The notes beneath the pieces are model-generated. The model was not told the origin of the DNA. It was given only the letters and a program-made list of their open reading frames with translations, and searched no databases. A DNA stretch of 64,000 nucleotides, taken from contig NZ_WXEW01000002.1 of the NCBI RefSeq assembly GCF_009901565.1, positions 124,001 through 188,000 of the forward strand, written 5' to 3'. This document shows positions 1 to 10,546 of this stretch, in pieces. Within the stretch, counting starts at the first letter, position 1. Each line of letters opens with the position of its first letter. The translations under genes were made by a program, and so were the position numbers. The stretch comes from Herbidospora solisilvae (GTDB lineage: Bacteria; Actinomycetota; Actinomycetes; Streptosporangiales; Streptosporangiaceae).

Positions 1-355
1 GGCCCTTGCGCAGGTCTTCGACCTTGGTCTTGAGCCCGGCCGAGAGCAGGCCGACGAACAGCGAGACGAAGAACAACCCGCCGAGCGAGGCGGTCAGCAT
101 GATGGCCAGATAGGGCGCGGTGCCCTGGTCGGAGGCGATCTTCCCGGGGCTGAGCGTGCGCATCAGCGAGGCCCAGAGCGCACCCGGCACCCCGTTCTCG
201 ATCTCGCCCGGCGTCAGCCAGACGGCCAGCATCGCGGCCGCGACGATCAGCGCGGCGCAGAACGCGGCCAGCCAGCCGATCAGCGCCCCGGTGCCCCGCG
301 ACATGGTGTTGTCGAACCAGTACCGTGCCTTCTCGCGCACACTCGCCTTCGCCAC
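1..355 (-). CDS. CASTOR/POLLUX-type ion channel protein, N-terminal fragment
   Basis: Only the first 118 residues are in the window; the left edge cuts the gene. The GTG start opens a protein beginning VAKASVREKARYWFDNTMSR, and a GGGGAGG Shine-Dalgarno lies four bases upstream. Two hydrophobic segments are visible, about residues 22-46 and 82-104. The opening pattern (arginine-rich lead, RYWFDN, then a membrane span) is what I know from actinobacterial membrane proteins related to CASTOR/POLLUX channels, which carry cytoplasmic NAD-binding (RCK-like) domains further on; those domains are not visible here. The ion-channel function is therefore inferred from the N-terminus alone. It is transcribed away from the Maf gene, with about 110 bases between the two starts. 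Confidence 0.65.
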   Translation of the reverse strand, partial: MAKASVREKARYWFDNTMSRGTGALIGWLAAFCAALIVAAAMLAVWLTPGEIENGVPGALWASLMRTLSPGKIASDQGTAPYLAIMLTASLGGLFFVSLFVGLLSAGLKTKVEDLRKG

Positions 356-463
356 GTGGCCTCCCCGCCGCCGATCAACCCGGACAAGGTACTCCTCATG
401 ACCATCAGCCCGCATATCGGTTGACAAACGTTGAAAACGACTTCGGGACTAAGGTGGGCTGAC

Positions 464-1060
464 GTGACCGAGCTCATTCTCGCCTCCGCCTCCCCGGCCC
501 GCCTCGGCGTTCTGCGCGCCGCCGGGCTGGAGCCCAAAGTCATCGTCAGCGGCGTGGATGAGTCGGCGATCACCGCCCCGACCCCGTCCGACCTCGCCCT
601 CGTCCTGGCGAAAGCCAAGGCCAGAGCGGTCGCCGACACGGTTTCCGGCCCGGCCTTGGTGATCGGCTGCGACTCCGTGCTGGAGCTCGACGGGGTGGCC
701 TACGGGAAACCCGCGTCGACCGGCGAGGCTACGGAACGGTGGCTCTCCATGCGAGGCCGAACCGGCCGCCTGCTGACCGGCCACAGCGTGATCGACGTGA
801 CCTCGGGCCGCGAGGCGGCCGAGACCTGCGCGACGACCGTACGCTTCGGCACCCCGTCCGAGGCGGAGATCGCGGCCTACGTGTCCAGCGGCGAACCCCT
901 GCGGGTCGCGGGGGCCTTCACGCTCGACGGGCTGGGCGGCTGGTTCGTCGAGGGCATCGAGGGAGATCACGGCAACGTGCTGGGCATCTCACTCCCGCTC
1001 GTCCGCCGCCTGCTGGCCGAACTGGGCGTCGAGGTCACCTCGTTGTGGACGCGGGCCTAG
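464..1060 (+). CDS. maf: Maf-family nucleoside triphosphate pyrophosphatase
   Basis: Cytoplasmic house-cleaning enzyme of the Maf family, which hydrolyses non-canonical or modified nucleoside triphosphates to monophosphate and pyrophosphate. The family signature [11 protein letters not shown] is at the N-terminus (residues 4-14), followed by the VSGVDES motif, the central CDSVLELDG segment and the C-terminal [17 protein letters not shown] block. The frame is open back to a TTG at 431, but the GTG at 464 is preferred: AAGGTGGG sits five bases upstream and Maf proteins normally begin just before the LASASP motif. At 198 residues it has the usual family length. It stands alone between the divergent channel gene and the EI24 gene. 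Confidence 0.9.
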   Translation: MTELILASASPARLGVLRAAGLEPKVIVSGVDESAITAPTPSDLALVLAKAKARAVADTVSGPALVIGCDSVLELDGVAYGKPASTGEATERWLSMRGRTGRLLTGHSVIDVTSGREAAETCATTVRFGTPSEAEIAAYVSSGEPLRVAGAFTLDGLGGWFVEGIEGDHGNVLGISLPLVRRLLAELGVEVTSLWTRA

Positions 1061-1110
1061 CCCGGCGCAACCGTACAAGTCGGTAGATCGCGGTCAGGGC
1101 GTGGATTCGC

Positions 1111-1116
1111 TAGCCT
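1111..1116 (+). promoter_or_regulatory. -10 element for a leaderless mRNA (EI24 gene)
   Basis: TAGCCT fits the TANNNT -10 pattern and ends seven bases before the ATG at 1124. No Shine-Dalgarno precedes that ATG, so transcription probably starts at or next to the start codon. No good -35 hexamer is visible. Confidence 0.5.
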
Positions 1117-1123
1117 CGCCCTC

Positions 1124-1930
1124 ATGGTCGGTGGTGGGCCGGTGCGCAGGCAGGCCGGTGGGTTCTTCGATGGTGTCGGCTGCTATCTGCGGGGGATCGG
1201 GTGGATGGCCCGGCATCCCCGCTGGTGGTTGTTCGGGCTGATCCCGGCGTTGATCGCGTTCGCGGTCTTCGCGGGGTTGCTCGTGCTGCTGGCCGTCAAC
1301 GCCGCCGACGTCGCGGCCTGGATGACGCCGTTCGCCGACGACTGGGGATGGCGTGACCTCTTCCGCACCCTCGTCGGGGTCCTGCTCGTCATCGTCGGGG
1401 CCGTGTTGTCGATCGTGTTGTTCACGGCGGCCTCGCTGGCGATCGGGGAGCCGTTCTACGAGAAGATCTCCGAGCAGGTCGAGGAGAGCCTCGGCGGGCC
1501 CGTCCACCACGACGACACGCCGCTCGTGCTCGGGATCCTGCGGTCGGTCAAAGACAGCCTGATCACCCTCTGCTACGTGCTGATGTTCACGCTCCCGCTG
1601 TTCGTGCTGGGGTTCGTGCCGGTCGTCGGGCAGACCGTCGTGCCGGTGATCGGGGCGCTCGTGTCGGGATACTTCCTGACCGTCGAGCTCACCGCGCTCG
1701 CCATGGAGCGCCGCGGGGTGCGGCGGAAGTACCGGTTCGCCGTGGTCAAGGCGAACCGGGCCATGTCGCTCGGGTTCGGCACCGCCGTCTTCGTGACGTT
1801 CCTCGTGCCGTTCCTCGCGATCGCGGCGATGCCGTGCGCGGTGGCGGGGGCGGCGATGATGGTGCGCGACCGGATGCTAGTTCAGGGGCCGGGGCAGCCG
1901 GCCTTCCAGCCGCCGCCGCGCGGCCTGTAG
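1124..1930 (+). CDS. EI24/CysZ-like integral membrane protein
   Basis: A 268-residue polytopic membrane protein. Hydrophobic spans lie at about residues 36-58, 82-108, 145-170 (split by VPVVGQTVVPVIG) and 210-240. The motif IGEPFYEKISEQVE after the second span and the late YFLTVELTALAMERRG block are typical of the EI24 (etoposide-induced protein 2.4) domain family, which includes the sulfate-transport-associated CysZ proteins. The transported substrate in actinobacteria is not known. No Shine-Dalgarno precedes the ATG; a -10 hexamer seven bases upstream suggests a leaderless message. The last 18 codons overlap, tail to tail, the end of the DUF4326 gene on the other strand. Confidence 0.8.
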   Translation: MVGGGPVRRQAGGFFDGVGCYLRGIGWMARHPRWWLFGLIPALIAFAVFAGLLVLLAVNAADVAAWMTPFADDWGWRDLFRTLVGVLLVIVGAVLSIVLFTAASLAIGEPFYEKISEQVEESLGGPVHHDDTPLVLGILRSVKDSLITLCYVLMFTLPLFVLGFVPVVGQTVVPVIGALVSGYFLTVELTALAMERRGVRRKYRFAVVKANRAMSLGFGTAVFVTFLVPFLAIAAMPCAVAGAAMMVRDRMLVQGPGQPAFQPPPRGL

Positions 1931-2650
1931 TTCCGCGATCCCCTCGTCGATCAGGCCGATCCACCTGCGGATCGCCTCGGGGGTGGGCTCGCCGTCGAGC
2001 TGGCCCATCAGGTCGCGGACGGCCGTCAGGCGCGGTTCCGGCGTGCGGCCCAGGTTGGCCATCAGGCCGGCGGTGGCGATCTGGCGGTTGGCGTGGTGGC
2101 GGGTGAAGCCCCAGCGCTGCCGGCAGTAGTCGTCGAACCCGGCGTAGGTGGCGCGGTAGAGCCGCAGGTCGCGGATGCGGGTCAGCGCCTGGCCGACCCG
2201 GCCGAGCCCGCCGACCCCGGCCGCCTCGATCTCGGCCTCGGCCTCGGCCAGCGCGGCCCGTTCGGACGGGGAGAGCGACGGCCTGGCCACCACGCCCCCG
2301 GCGAGCCGTTTGAGCACCTGGCCGTGGCACGGGCCGGGGACGCACCAGCACCCGAGGGCCTTGCCGCGCAGTTCGGGGACGCGCGCCAGCAGTTCGGGCC
2401 GCCCGGTCAGGTAGGACTCGAAGCGCCGCAGCTGCTCGCCGCGCAGCACGTCGTCCTTCTCGTGGGGGTTGGCCCACTCGCTGCGGGTGTCGATGCGGAC
2501 GTACAGACCGGCGGTTCTCGCCCACGCGATCAAGTTCGGATGCCCGCGGCGGCGGTTCATGCTGACGATGACCGTCTCCCCGGCCAGCAGGCTCTCCAGC
2601 CGGGCCCGCTCGTGGCCGGACCATCCCTCGGTGACCGGAACATCTCGCAT
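1877..2650 (-). CDS. DUF4326 domain-containing protein
   Basis: A 257-residue soluble protein. Residues about 24-115 match the DUF4326 layout: a VIVSMNRRRGHPN strand near the start, an SEWANP motif in the middle and the diagnostic cysteine/histidine cluster LGCWCVPGPCHG near its end. The remaining 140 residues are charged and helical, with no motif I recognise. The function of DUF4326 is unknown; the C-x-C-x4-CHG cluster suggests metal or nucleotide-base binding, which is inference. The ATG chosen lacks a close Shine-Dalgarno; an in-frame TTG nine bases upstream (2657-2659) has GGGGAG five bases before it and may be the true start. Its 3' end overlaps the EI24 gene by 54 bases. Confidence 0.75.
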   Translation of the reverse strand: MRDVPVTEGWSGHERARLESLLAGETVIVSMNRRRGHPNLIAWARTAGLYVRIDTRSEWANPHEKDDVLRGEQLRRFESYLTGRPELLARVPELRGKALGCWCVPGPCHGQVLKRLAGGVVARPSLSPSERAALAEAEAEIEAAGVGGLGRVGQALTRIRDLRLYRATYAGFDDYCRQRWGFTRHHANRQIATAGLMANLGRTPEPRLTAVRDLMGQLDGEPTPEAIRRWIGLIDEGIAELQAARRRLEGRLPRPLN

Positions 2651-2801
2651 GCCCGTCAACGCTGCTCCCCTCGACGCACAACCGTCCCATGCCGCGCGGT
2701 TCCTTTTGCGGTTTCCAGAGCTATGCCCACAGCGAACACGGTTTTCCACAGCCGGATCCATGTCCGTTTCCCGCACCCGGCACGCCGCCACGATTGTCCC
2801 C

Positions 2802-3851
2802 ATGCCCATCGCCCACCGGCTCCGCCTGTCGTCCCCGGCCGACATCCTGGCGGCCATCCCCTACCTGCTCGGCTTCCACCCCGCCGACAGTCTCGTCGTC
2901 ATCGGCCTCGAACACGCCGCCGTCCGCGTCGCGACCCGCTGGGACCTGCCGCTGCTCCCCGGCGCCCTCGACGACCTGCGGCCGCTGCTCGCCCGGGAGA
3001 AGGCCGACGCGACCGTGCTCGCCGCCTTCGGCGAGGCGGCCCTGACCGCGCCCGCCCTCGACGACGCCGTGCGTCTCCTGGCGGCGGCCGGCATCGCCGT
3101 CCACGATGCGTTACGCGCGCATGAGGGCCGCTACTGGTCCCGCCTGCATCCATGTCCGCCGGGCGGGATCCGTTACGACGCCGCCTCCCATCCCGTCGCG
3201 GCCGAGGCGGTGGTGCGCGGCATGGTCGCGCTGCCCGACCGCGCCGCACTGGAGCACACGGTCGCGCCCGTGACCGGCGCCGCCCGCGCGGCGATGGACC
3301 GCGCGACCGAGCAGGCCGAGCGTGAGGTGTGGGGCTGGGTGGAGAAGGCCGACCCGGCCGCCTACCTGGCCGACGGCATTCGCCGCGTGCGGTCGGCGGT
3401 CGAGTGTCACGAACGCGGCGGGAGGTTGTCCGACGACGACGCCGCGCGGCTCGGCCTGGCGTTGTGGCTGATCCGGGTCCGCGACGAGGCCTGGACCCTC
3501 ATCGACGACCACCCCGCCCACGTGACGTTGTGGCGCGACCTGACCCGCCGGTTGTCACCCGGCCTGGTCACCCCGGCGGCGTCGCTGCTGGCGGCCGCGG
3601 CCTGGCGGACGGGCGACTGCGCCCTCGCCACGATGGCGCTCGACCGGGCGCTGGCGGCCGAACCGCGCTACACGATGGCGCTCATCCTCACCGAGGCCAT
3701 CGCCCGCCTGCTGACCCCCGACGACGTCGGCGAACGCATGCCGACACCGGAACAACTCGATCGTGAGATGGGACCGCCGCTGATGAGCTGGTTCACCCCG
3801 CTGCTGCGGAGGATCGCCGACTCCGGCACGGCGCATGCGACAGGGAGATGA
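2802..3851 (+). CDS. DUF4192 domain-containing protein
   Basis: A 349-residue actinobacterial protein of the DUF4192 family, function unknown. The N-terminus LSSPADILAAIPYLLGFHP followed by DSLVVIGL is the characteristic opening of the family (read as preparing a Rossmann-like half). The family's acidic, tryptophan-containing C-terminal half is present (WRTGDCALATMALDRAL), a TPR-like segment listing repeated workload-style helices. No signal peptide or membrane span. The ATG has no Shine-Dalgarno; CACGAT ends seven bases upstream and could be the -10 of a leaderless mRNA. The open frame extends far upstream, but that region has no start with a ribosome site and lies across the DUF4326 gene. 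Confidence 0.8.
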   Translation: MPIAHRLRLSSPADILAAIPYLLGFHPADSLVVIGLEHAAVRVATRWDLPLLPGALDDLRPLLAREKADATVLAAFGEAALTAPALDDAVRLLAAAGIAVHDALRAHEGRYWSRLHPCPPGGIRYDAASHPVAAEAVVRGMVALPDRAALEHTVAPVTGAARAAMDRATEQAEREVWGWVEKADPAAYLADGIRRVRSAVECHERGGRLSDDDAARLGLALWLIRVRDEAWTLIDDHPAHVTLWRDLTRRLSPGLVTPAASLLAAAAWRTGDCALATMALDRALAAEPRYTMALILTEAIARLLTPDDVGERMPTPEQLDREMGPPLMSWFTPLLRRIADSGTAHATGR

Positions 3852-3883
3852 CGCGCCGCCTCAGGGAACGGCGAAGGGCCGGT

Positions 3884-4225
3884 TCAGACTCCGTCGGCCT
3901 GGCGGCGGCGTTCGTTGTAGGCCCTCATCCGGGCCGGATAGCCGGTGAGCTGCACGTCGTAGACGGGCAGCCGCAGGTCGCGGGCGACCTTCTTGATGAC
4001 GGCGGGGGAGCCCACGCGGCGGCGGGTCCATTCGCCGTCGTGGGCGACCGCGACGGCGGTGGTGTCGGTGGCGAAGGTTTCCGGTTCGACGTAGAACTCC
4101 ACGCCGATGCGGGACTTGGCGAACTCGATCAGTGACTCGATGTCCTGATCGGTGGCCTCCCGGTCGAAACGCTGCACTTTCGGACCCCGGTTACGCCGTA
4201 GTCCGTAGCGGTCACGCCATCTCAT
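3884..4225 (-). CDS. Conserved small actinobacterial protein, function unknown
   Basis: A 113-residue basic soluble protein starting MRWRDRYGLRRNRGPKVQRF. The middle contains VEFYVEPETFATDTTAVAVA and DGEWTRRRVGSP, reminiscent of a small alpha/beta domain; the C-terminus is arginine-rich. I do not recognise a family with a known function. GGGG abuts the ATG too closely to be a normal Shine-Dalgarno, while TATACA ends six bases before the ATG, so the mRNA may be leaderless. It faces the DUF4192 gene with 32 bases between the stop codons. Confidence 0.7.
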   Translation of the reverse strand: MRWRDRYGLRRNRGPKVQRFDREATDQDIESLIEFAKSRIGVEFYVEPETFATDTTAVAVAHDGEWTRRRVGSPAVIKKVARDLRLPVYDVQLTGYPARMRAYNERRRQADGV

Positions 4226-4382
4226 ACCCCTTGTATACCGTCCGATCGGGCGGAGCGCGTCCCTCTGGGAGATCTCCGGGGCGCGTCGGGGTCATCCCCG
4301 ATTCTTCGGTGTGACGGTGTCGGCCAGGATGGGAAGAGGCAGACTCGAAAAGACACGTTTCTTCGCAGAAGGGCAGGGTTTC

Positions 4383-4970
4383 ATGGCGACGTCGTTCTCA
4401 CCCGCAGCGCCGGGGCGCGGACCCGTGCCACCCGCCCATCTCCGCGTCGGCGACGCCGACCGCGAGCAGGTCGTCGAACACGTCAAGCTGGCCTACGCCG
4501 AGGGGCGACTCGACAAGGACGAGATGGACCTGCGGCTCGACCACGCCATGACCGCGCAGACCCACGCGGACCTGGCGCCGGTCATGGCCGACCTCTACAA
4601 CCGCGTGCCCACGCTGACGGCCTACCCGAAGCCCCACGACGAACCGGCCCGCGCCGCCGACGGCACCGACCGCGTGGCGGGCGCCGCCGCCCACCTCATC
4701 ACCCTGACCGGCCTGTTCGTCGTCGGCCCGCTCATCATGCTGCTGACCGCCGGCCGCACCTCGCCCTACGTCCGGCGGCACGCCATGGAGGCCCTCAACT
4801 TCCACCTGACGGTCTTCGGCGCCACCATCCTGCTGCCGTTCACGATCGTGGGCGTCGTCCTGGTGCCGATCTGCTGGGTCCTCGGCATCGTGTTGTCCAT
4901 CGTCGGCGGCGTCTCGGCCCTGGCCGACGGCGACTTCCGCTACCCGCTGACGGTCCGGCTCATCAAGTAA
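4383..4970 (+). CDS. DUF1707 and DUF4870 domain membrane protein
   Basis: A 195-residue protein with two recognisable parts. Residues about 20-75 are a DUF1707 (SHOCT-like) module: LRVGDADREQVVEHVKLAYA, then EGRLDKDEMDLRLDHAM and ADLAPVMADL. Residues about 100-190 are a DUF4870/Tic20-like membrane domain with three hydrophobic stretches and the motif VRRHAMEALNFHLT. Such proteins are common in actinobacteria and have no established function. The ATG is preceded by an AGGGCAGGG Shine-Dalgarno region; the open frame continues 24 codons further upstream, but without a better start. A recurring intergenic element follows the stop codon. Confidence 0.85.
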   Translation: MATSFSPAAPGRGPVPPAHLRVGDADREQVVEHVKLAYAEGRLDKDEMDLRLDHAMTAQTHADLAPVMADLYNRVPTLTAYPKPHDEPARAADGTDRVAGAAAHLITLTGLFVVGPLIMLLTAGRTSPYVRRHAMEALNFHLTVFGATILLPFTIVGVVLVPICWVLGIVLSIVGGVSALADGDFRYPLTVRLIK

Positions 4971-4980
4971 GAGCTGCTGC

Positions 4981-5046
4981 TCCGTTACGGCTCCGCCCAC
5001 CCCGGCACCCCCGCCGCCTCCGCCCCGCGCCGCACGAGACGCCACC
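4981..5046 (+). repeat. Dispersed intergenic repeat, copy 1
   Basis: Begins TCCGTTACGGCTCCGCCCAC and continues CCCGGCACC, CCGCCGCC and CGCGCCGCA. The same order of blocks with only small insertions and substitutions occurs at 36402. Both copies sit just downstream of a rightward gene, in a convergent gap. Confidence 0.6.
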
Positions 5047-5095
5047 CGGCCGCGCCCGCACCGCGCCGCGACGAGCAGGTGCCGCGACGGGCGGG

Positions 5096-6616
5096 TCAGG
5101 CGGGAGGCAGCAGCGCGCGGACCGCTGAGACCGTGTCGGCGTCCTCCGCGCGCTTGTCGGGCCGGTAGCGCAGCACCCGGGCGAACCGCAGCGCCATGCC
5201 CCCCTCGTAACGCGTCGACCGCTGCACCCCGTCGAAGGCGATCTCGACGACCTGTTCCGGCTTGAGCGGGACCGTCCACTCCGTGGTGGGCCCGTCGGCG
5301 AGTTCGAGGAAACGTTCGGTCTGCCACGCGAGCAGTTCGTCGGTCAGGCCCTTGAAGGTCTTGCCGAGCATCACGAACCCGCCCGTCTCCGGGTCGTAGG
5401 CCCCCAGGTGCAGGTTCGACAACTTCCCCTCGCGCCGCCCGTGACCCCACTCGGCCGCCAGCACGACCAGGTCGAGGGTGTGCCGGGGCTTGACCTTGAT
5501 CCAGCCCGCCCCGCGCCGCCCCGCCGCGTAGGCCGTCGCCGGGGCCTTGACCACCACGCCCTCGTGGCCCTTGCGGACCGCCTCGGCGAAGAACTCCTCG
5601 CCCTCCTCGGCGTCGCCGGTGACCAGCCGGGGCGTGATCAGCGACGCCGGGACGGCGGCCGTCAGGGCGGCGTGGCGCTCGGCGTCGGGCAGGTCGAGCA
5701 GGTCGGCCCCGTCGACGCGCAGGGCGTCGAAGAAGAAGACGCTCAGGGGCACCTCGCGCGGCCCGACCTTGGTCGCCACCCGGCTGGCGGTCACCTGGAA
5801 GGGCAGCGGGGTGGCGTCGTCGCGCAGGGCGATGACCTCGCCGTCGAGCACGATGTCGGTCGCCGTGAGGCCGCGGACCGCCTCGACCAGTTCGGGCACC
5901 TGCTCGGTGATGTCGTCGAGGGTGCGGGTGAACACGCGCACCTCGTCGCCCGACCGGTGGGCCTGGACCCGGATCCCGTCGAGCTTCCACTCGATCGCCG
6001 CCGGGCCGCCGATCTTCTCCAGGGCCGCCGTCACGGTGGGGGCGCTCTGGGCCAGCATGGGGGCGACCGGGCGGCCGACCTCCAGGTGGAAGTCGCGCAG
6101 CGCCGTCACGCCCCCGGCCAGCGCGGCCGCCCCGACGGCGGGCAACCAGCCGCGGAGCATGAGCGCGCGGCGCACCTCGGCCGAGGGGACGTCGGCGGCC
6201 TTGGCGATGGCCTCGATCATGACGCCGTCGAGTGCGCCCTGGCGGAGCTCGCCCGTCAGCAGGCGGCTCAGGAAGGTCTGTTCCTGGCGGGTCGCGGCGC
6301 CGAACAACTCGCTGACGAGGGCACGCCGGGCGGCCTGCGAGCCGGGGCCCGACTGGGCCTTGATGCGTTCGAGGAAGGCGTCGATCTGGGTGAGGGTGGC
6401 GGTCGCGGCCAGGCGCGGTTCGGGGAGGTCCTGGAGGGAGCGCCAGCCGACGCCGATCTGGCGCTGGGGCAGCTCGCCCGACAGGTAGGCGATGGCGATC
6501 TCAGCCTCTTCCGGGCCCACCCGGGCGAGCAGTTCGGCCAGGTGGCGGATCTTCGCCAGCCGGGCCGAGTCGGCCGCGACGGCGGCGGAGGTCCTGGCAA
6601 GATCGATCAGCAACAC
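5096..6616 (-). CDS. ligB: ATP-dependent DNA ligase, LigB type
   Basis: A 506-residue ATP-dependent DNA ligase that seals nicks through a ligase-AMP intermediate. The N-terminal DNA-binding domain (residues 1-190) carries the [13 protein letters not shown] motif of the mycobacterial LigB group. The nucleotidyltransferase motif I is EWKLDGIR with the adenylated lysine at residue 211; later motifs are [22 protein letters not shown] and the motif V lysines in [12 protein letters not shown]. The C-terminal OB-fold domain ends [18 protein letters not shown] is taken as the start because AGGA lies seven bases upstream and family members begin at this VLLIDLA block; an upstream in-frame ATG adds only 12 residues. 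It is the last gene of a leftward series after guaB1. Confidence 0.93.
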   Translation of the reverse strand: MLLIDLARTSAAVAADSARLAKIRHLAELLARVGPEEAEIAIAYLSGELPQRQIGVGWRSLQDLPEPRLAATATLTQIDAFLERIKAQSGPGSQAARRALVSELFGAATRQEQTFLSRLLTGELRQGALDGVMIEAIAKAADVPSAEVRRALMLRGWLPAVGAAALAGGVTALRDFHLEVGRPVAPMLAQSAPTVTAALEKIGGPAAIEWKLDGIRVQAHRSGDEVRVFTRTLDDITEQVPELVEAVRGLTATDIVLDGEVIALRDDATPLPFQVTASRVATKVGPREVPLSVFFFDALRVDGADLLDLPDAERHAALTAAVPASLITPRLVTGDAEEGEEFFAEAVRKGHEGVVVKAPATAYAAGRRGAGWIKVKPRHTLDLVVLAAEWGHGRREGKLSNLHLGAYDPETGGFVMLGKTFKGLTDELLAWQTERFLELADGPTTEWTVPLKPEQVVEIAFDGVQRSTRYEGGMALRFARVLRYRPDKRAEDADTVSAVRALLPPA

Positions 6617-6698
6617 ACCGTAATCCTGCCGCACCGGCCCCGCCGACGCCACGGCCCGGTGCCCTCGCGGGGACCGGGCCGTGACGAACGGGCGAACG

Positions 6699-7073
6699 TC
6701 AGCTCACGCCGAGCAGGTCGACGACGAAGATCAGGGTCTCTCCGGGCTTGATGGCCCGGCCGGCGCCCCGGTTGCCGTAACCCAGGTGCGGCGGGATGGT
6801 GAGGCGGCGGCGTCCGCCCACCTTCATGCCGGCCACGCCCTGGTCCCAGCCGGCGATGACCCGGCCGCCGCCGAGGGGGAACTGGAAGGTGTCGCCGCGG
6901 TTCCACGAGGCGTCGAACTCCTCGCCGGTGGAGAAGGCGACGCCGACGTAGTGCACGCTCACGGTGTGCCCCGGCTTGGCCTCAGGACCGTCGCCGACGA
7001 CCAGGTCGACGATCTCCAGGTCGGCGGGCGCCTGGCCCTCCGGAAAGTCGATCTCGGGCTTCTCGAGTGCCAC
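6699..7073 (-). CDS. FKBP-type peptidyl-prolyl cis-trans isomerase
   Basis: A 124-residue single-domain FKBP without signal peptide, so cytoplasmic. Expected elements are in order: [20 protein letters not shown], the [20 protein letters not shown] loop with the conserved tryptophan, [12 protein letters not shown], and a final [11 protein letters not shown] strand. These cover the aromatic active-site pocket of the family, which catalyses prolyl bond isomerisation. The GTG start has AAGGAG 6 bases upstream. It lies 82 bases before ligB and about 160 bases after the stress-protein gene on the same strand. Confidence 0.93.
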   Translation of the reverse strand: MALEKPEIDFPEGQAPADLEIVDLVVGDGPEAKPGHTVSVHYVGVAFSTGEEFDASWNRGDTFQFPLGGGRVIAGWDQGVAGMKVGGRRRLTIPPHLGYGNRGAGRAIKPGETLIFVVDLLGVS

Positions 7074-7231
7074 GTGGGTCTCCTTGGTTCAAGGCGCGCC
7101 GTTCGGTTCGCCCGGACACGCCGGCCGGAGTGACGCGCCGCCCCCGACCGGCCGCCGACCGCTCTGCGGGCCGGACCGCACGACTCTACCGGCACCCCCG
7201 AGCGCCCCGCCGGGCGTGTCGCCCGTCCGGG

Positions 7232-7870
7232 TCACCGGCGCTTGGTGCCGGTGTCCGCCTCGGCGTCCTCGGGACGGCGCTGGGCCGGGATCTCGTGCTC
7301 GGCGGTCGTCCCGTCGGTGGTCGCGTCGGTGGTCGCGGGCGGCACCGGGCCGGCGCTCGGCGGGCGCTCGACGACGACGGTGTCCGCGGGGGCCAGGCCG
7401 CCCTGGAGGATGGTCTGCGCCCGCTCCCACACGCCGGCCGTCACCAGGACGTCGTAGCGTCCGGCCACGATCGAGTTGCGGGAGGTGAAGTCGCGGACGC
7501 CGCCCTGGAACATGTGGCTGGTGAAGCCGAACGCCGCCCCGGCGATCGCGCCCCACAGGATCGACCACAGGACCAGCGCGACGAACGAGGTGGTCGTGGT
7601 CGTGAACAGGCCCAGGAACAGGCCGACGACGAGGCCGAAGACCCCGCCGCTGACGGCCCCGGTTAACGCCGCGCGGCCGTTGGTGAGGCGGCCGGTGACC
7701 TTCTCCTCCATGCGGAGGTCGGTGCCGACGATGGCGAGTTCCTGGACCGGGAAACCGGCGTCCGACAGCGTGTCGACGGTCTTCTGAGCGGCGGTGTAGC
7801 GGTCGTAGCTGACGAGCAGGCGCCGGTCCGCCAGAGGCATGGCCGGGCCGTGCGTGGGCGTTTCGTACAT
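7232..7870 (-). CDS. General stress protein-like membrane protein (YflT/GSP17M type)
   Basis: A 212-residue protein. Residues 18-60 resemble the general stress protein 17M/YflT domain (RRLLVSYDRYTAAQKTVDTL, then FPVQELAIVGTDLRMEE). Two membrane spans follow at about 76-97 and 102-125, in the segment rich in Gly, Val and Phe. A further soluble beta-rich piece (AGRYDVLVTAGVWERAQTIL) follows, then a disordered Thr/Pro/Glu tail. In other actinobacteria such genes are stress-linked, but the mechanism is unknown. The ATG of MYETPTHGP is chosen over a longer frame because GGAGAAGG precedes it. Confidence 0.8.
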   Translation of the reverse strand: MYETPTHGPAMPLADRRLLVSYDRYTAAQKTVDTLSDAGFPVQELAIVGTDLRMEEKVTGRLTNGRAALTGAVSGGVFGLVVGLFLGLFTTTTTSFVALVLWSILWGAIAGAAFGFTSHMFQGGVRDFTSRNSIVAGRYDVLVTAGVWERAQTILQGGLAPADTVVVERPPSAGPVPPATTDATTDGTTAEHEIPAQRRPEDAEADTGTKRR

Positions 7871-7932
7871 CAGAGCCTTCTCCTCAGAGTTCGTGGTGGA
7901 AGACCCGCCCTCTACCCGCACGGCCCGTCAAA

Positions 7933-9886
<1,954 letters not shown>

Positions 9887-9905
<19 letters not shown>

Positions 9906-10546
9906 CCCCACAGGGGCTCGTCGGCCTCGAAGCCGACCGGCTCGCCCCACTGGTTGCGGTAGCTCACCTCGTGGACCGGACGCCGGGGGGCCACGCCCCA
10001 CCTGCCCGTCGGGTAGCCGAAGGTGACCGTACAGGCGAGTTCCCAGCCCTTCCCCTCCGGCACACCGAGGATCTTCATCGCCTCCGCGCCGTGGAACAGG
10101 CCCAGCACCGTGGTGAGGGCGGTGCCGACGCCGTGGCCGCGGGCGGCGAGCTGGGCGCTCCAGACCGACGGGAAGATCGAGCCGCCGCTGGGGTCGTTGC
10201 GGGTGAAGGCGAACAGCAGCAGCGGATACTCGGCGAAGTGGTCGGCGAGGTGCTGGGACGACTTCATGACGTTCAGCGACCGCTGGTCGCCGGCGGCCTC
10301 GGCGATCTCGCGCTGGCGTTTGTAGTGACCGGCGTAGAGGCGGGCCAGCGCGTCCTGGTAGAGGGGCGCGAGCCGGTCCTTGACCTGCTGGTCGTCGACC
10401 AGCAGGAAACGCCAGCCCTGCGCGTTGCCGCCGCTCGGGGCGCGGACGGCGGCGTCCATGATCTGCTTCTGGACGTCGAGGGGGATGGGGTCGGGCTTGA
10501 CCCGGCGCATCGCGCGGGTCGTGTAGAGGGCCTCCAGCAGGTCCAT
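9887..10546 (-). CDS. Nitroreductase-family flavoprotein
   Basis: A 219-residue FMN-dependent oxidoreductase of the nitroreductase fold. FMN-binding motifs are TTRAMRRVKPDPIP at residues 8-21, AVRAPSGGNAQGWRFLLV at about 33-50 and the central ARGHGVGTALTT segment. The physiological substrate cannot be read from sequence. The ATG overlaps the stop codon of the upstream mcr gene (TGATG), so the two are translationally coupled and probably act in one pathway, for example reduction of an enoyl or quinone intermediate; that link is inference. Its 3' end overlaps the effector-domain gene by 19 bases. Confidence 0.85.

Noticed and set aside
421-455. TTGACA at 421 as a -35 for maf
   Set aside because: No acceptable -10 at 16-19 bases; the nearest TANNNT (450) is 23 bases away.
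2750-2758. TTTTCCACA as a DnaA box, possible origin
   Set aside because: Single site, without a cluster or dnaA/dnaN neighbours.
5408-6751. Rightward 447-codon frame opposite ligB
   Set aside because: Shadow frame of a conserved gene; amino-acid pattern mirrors ligB codons.
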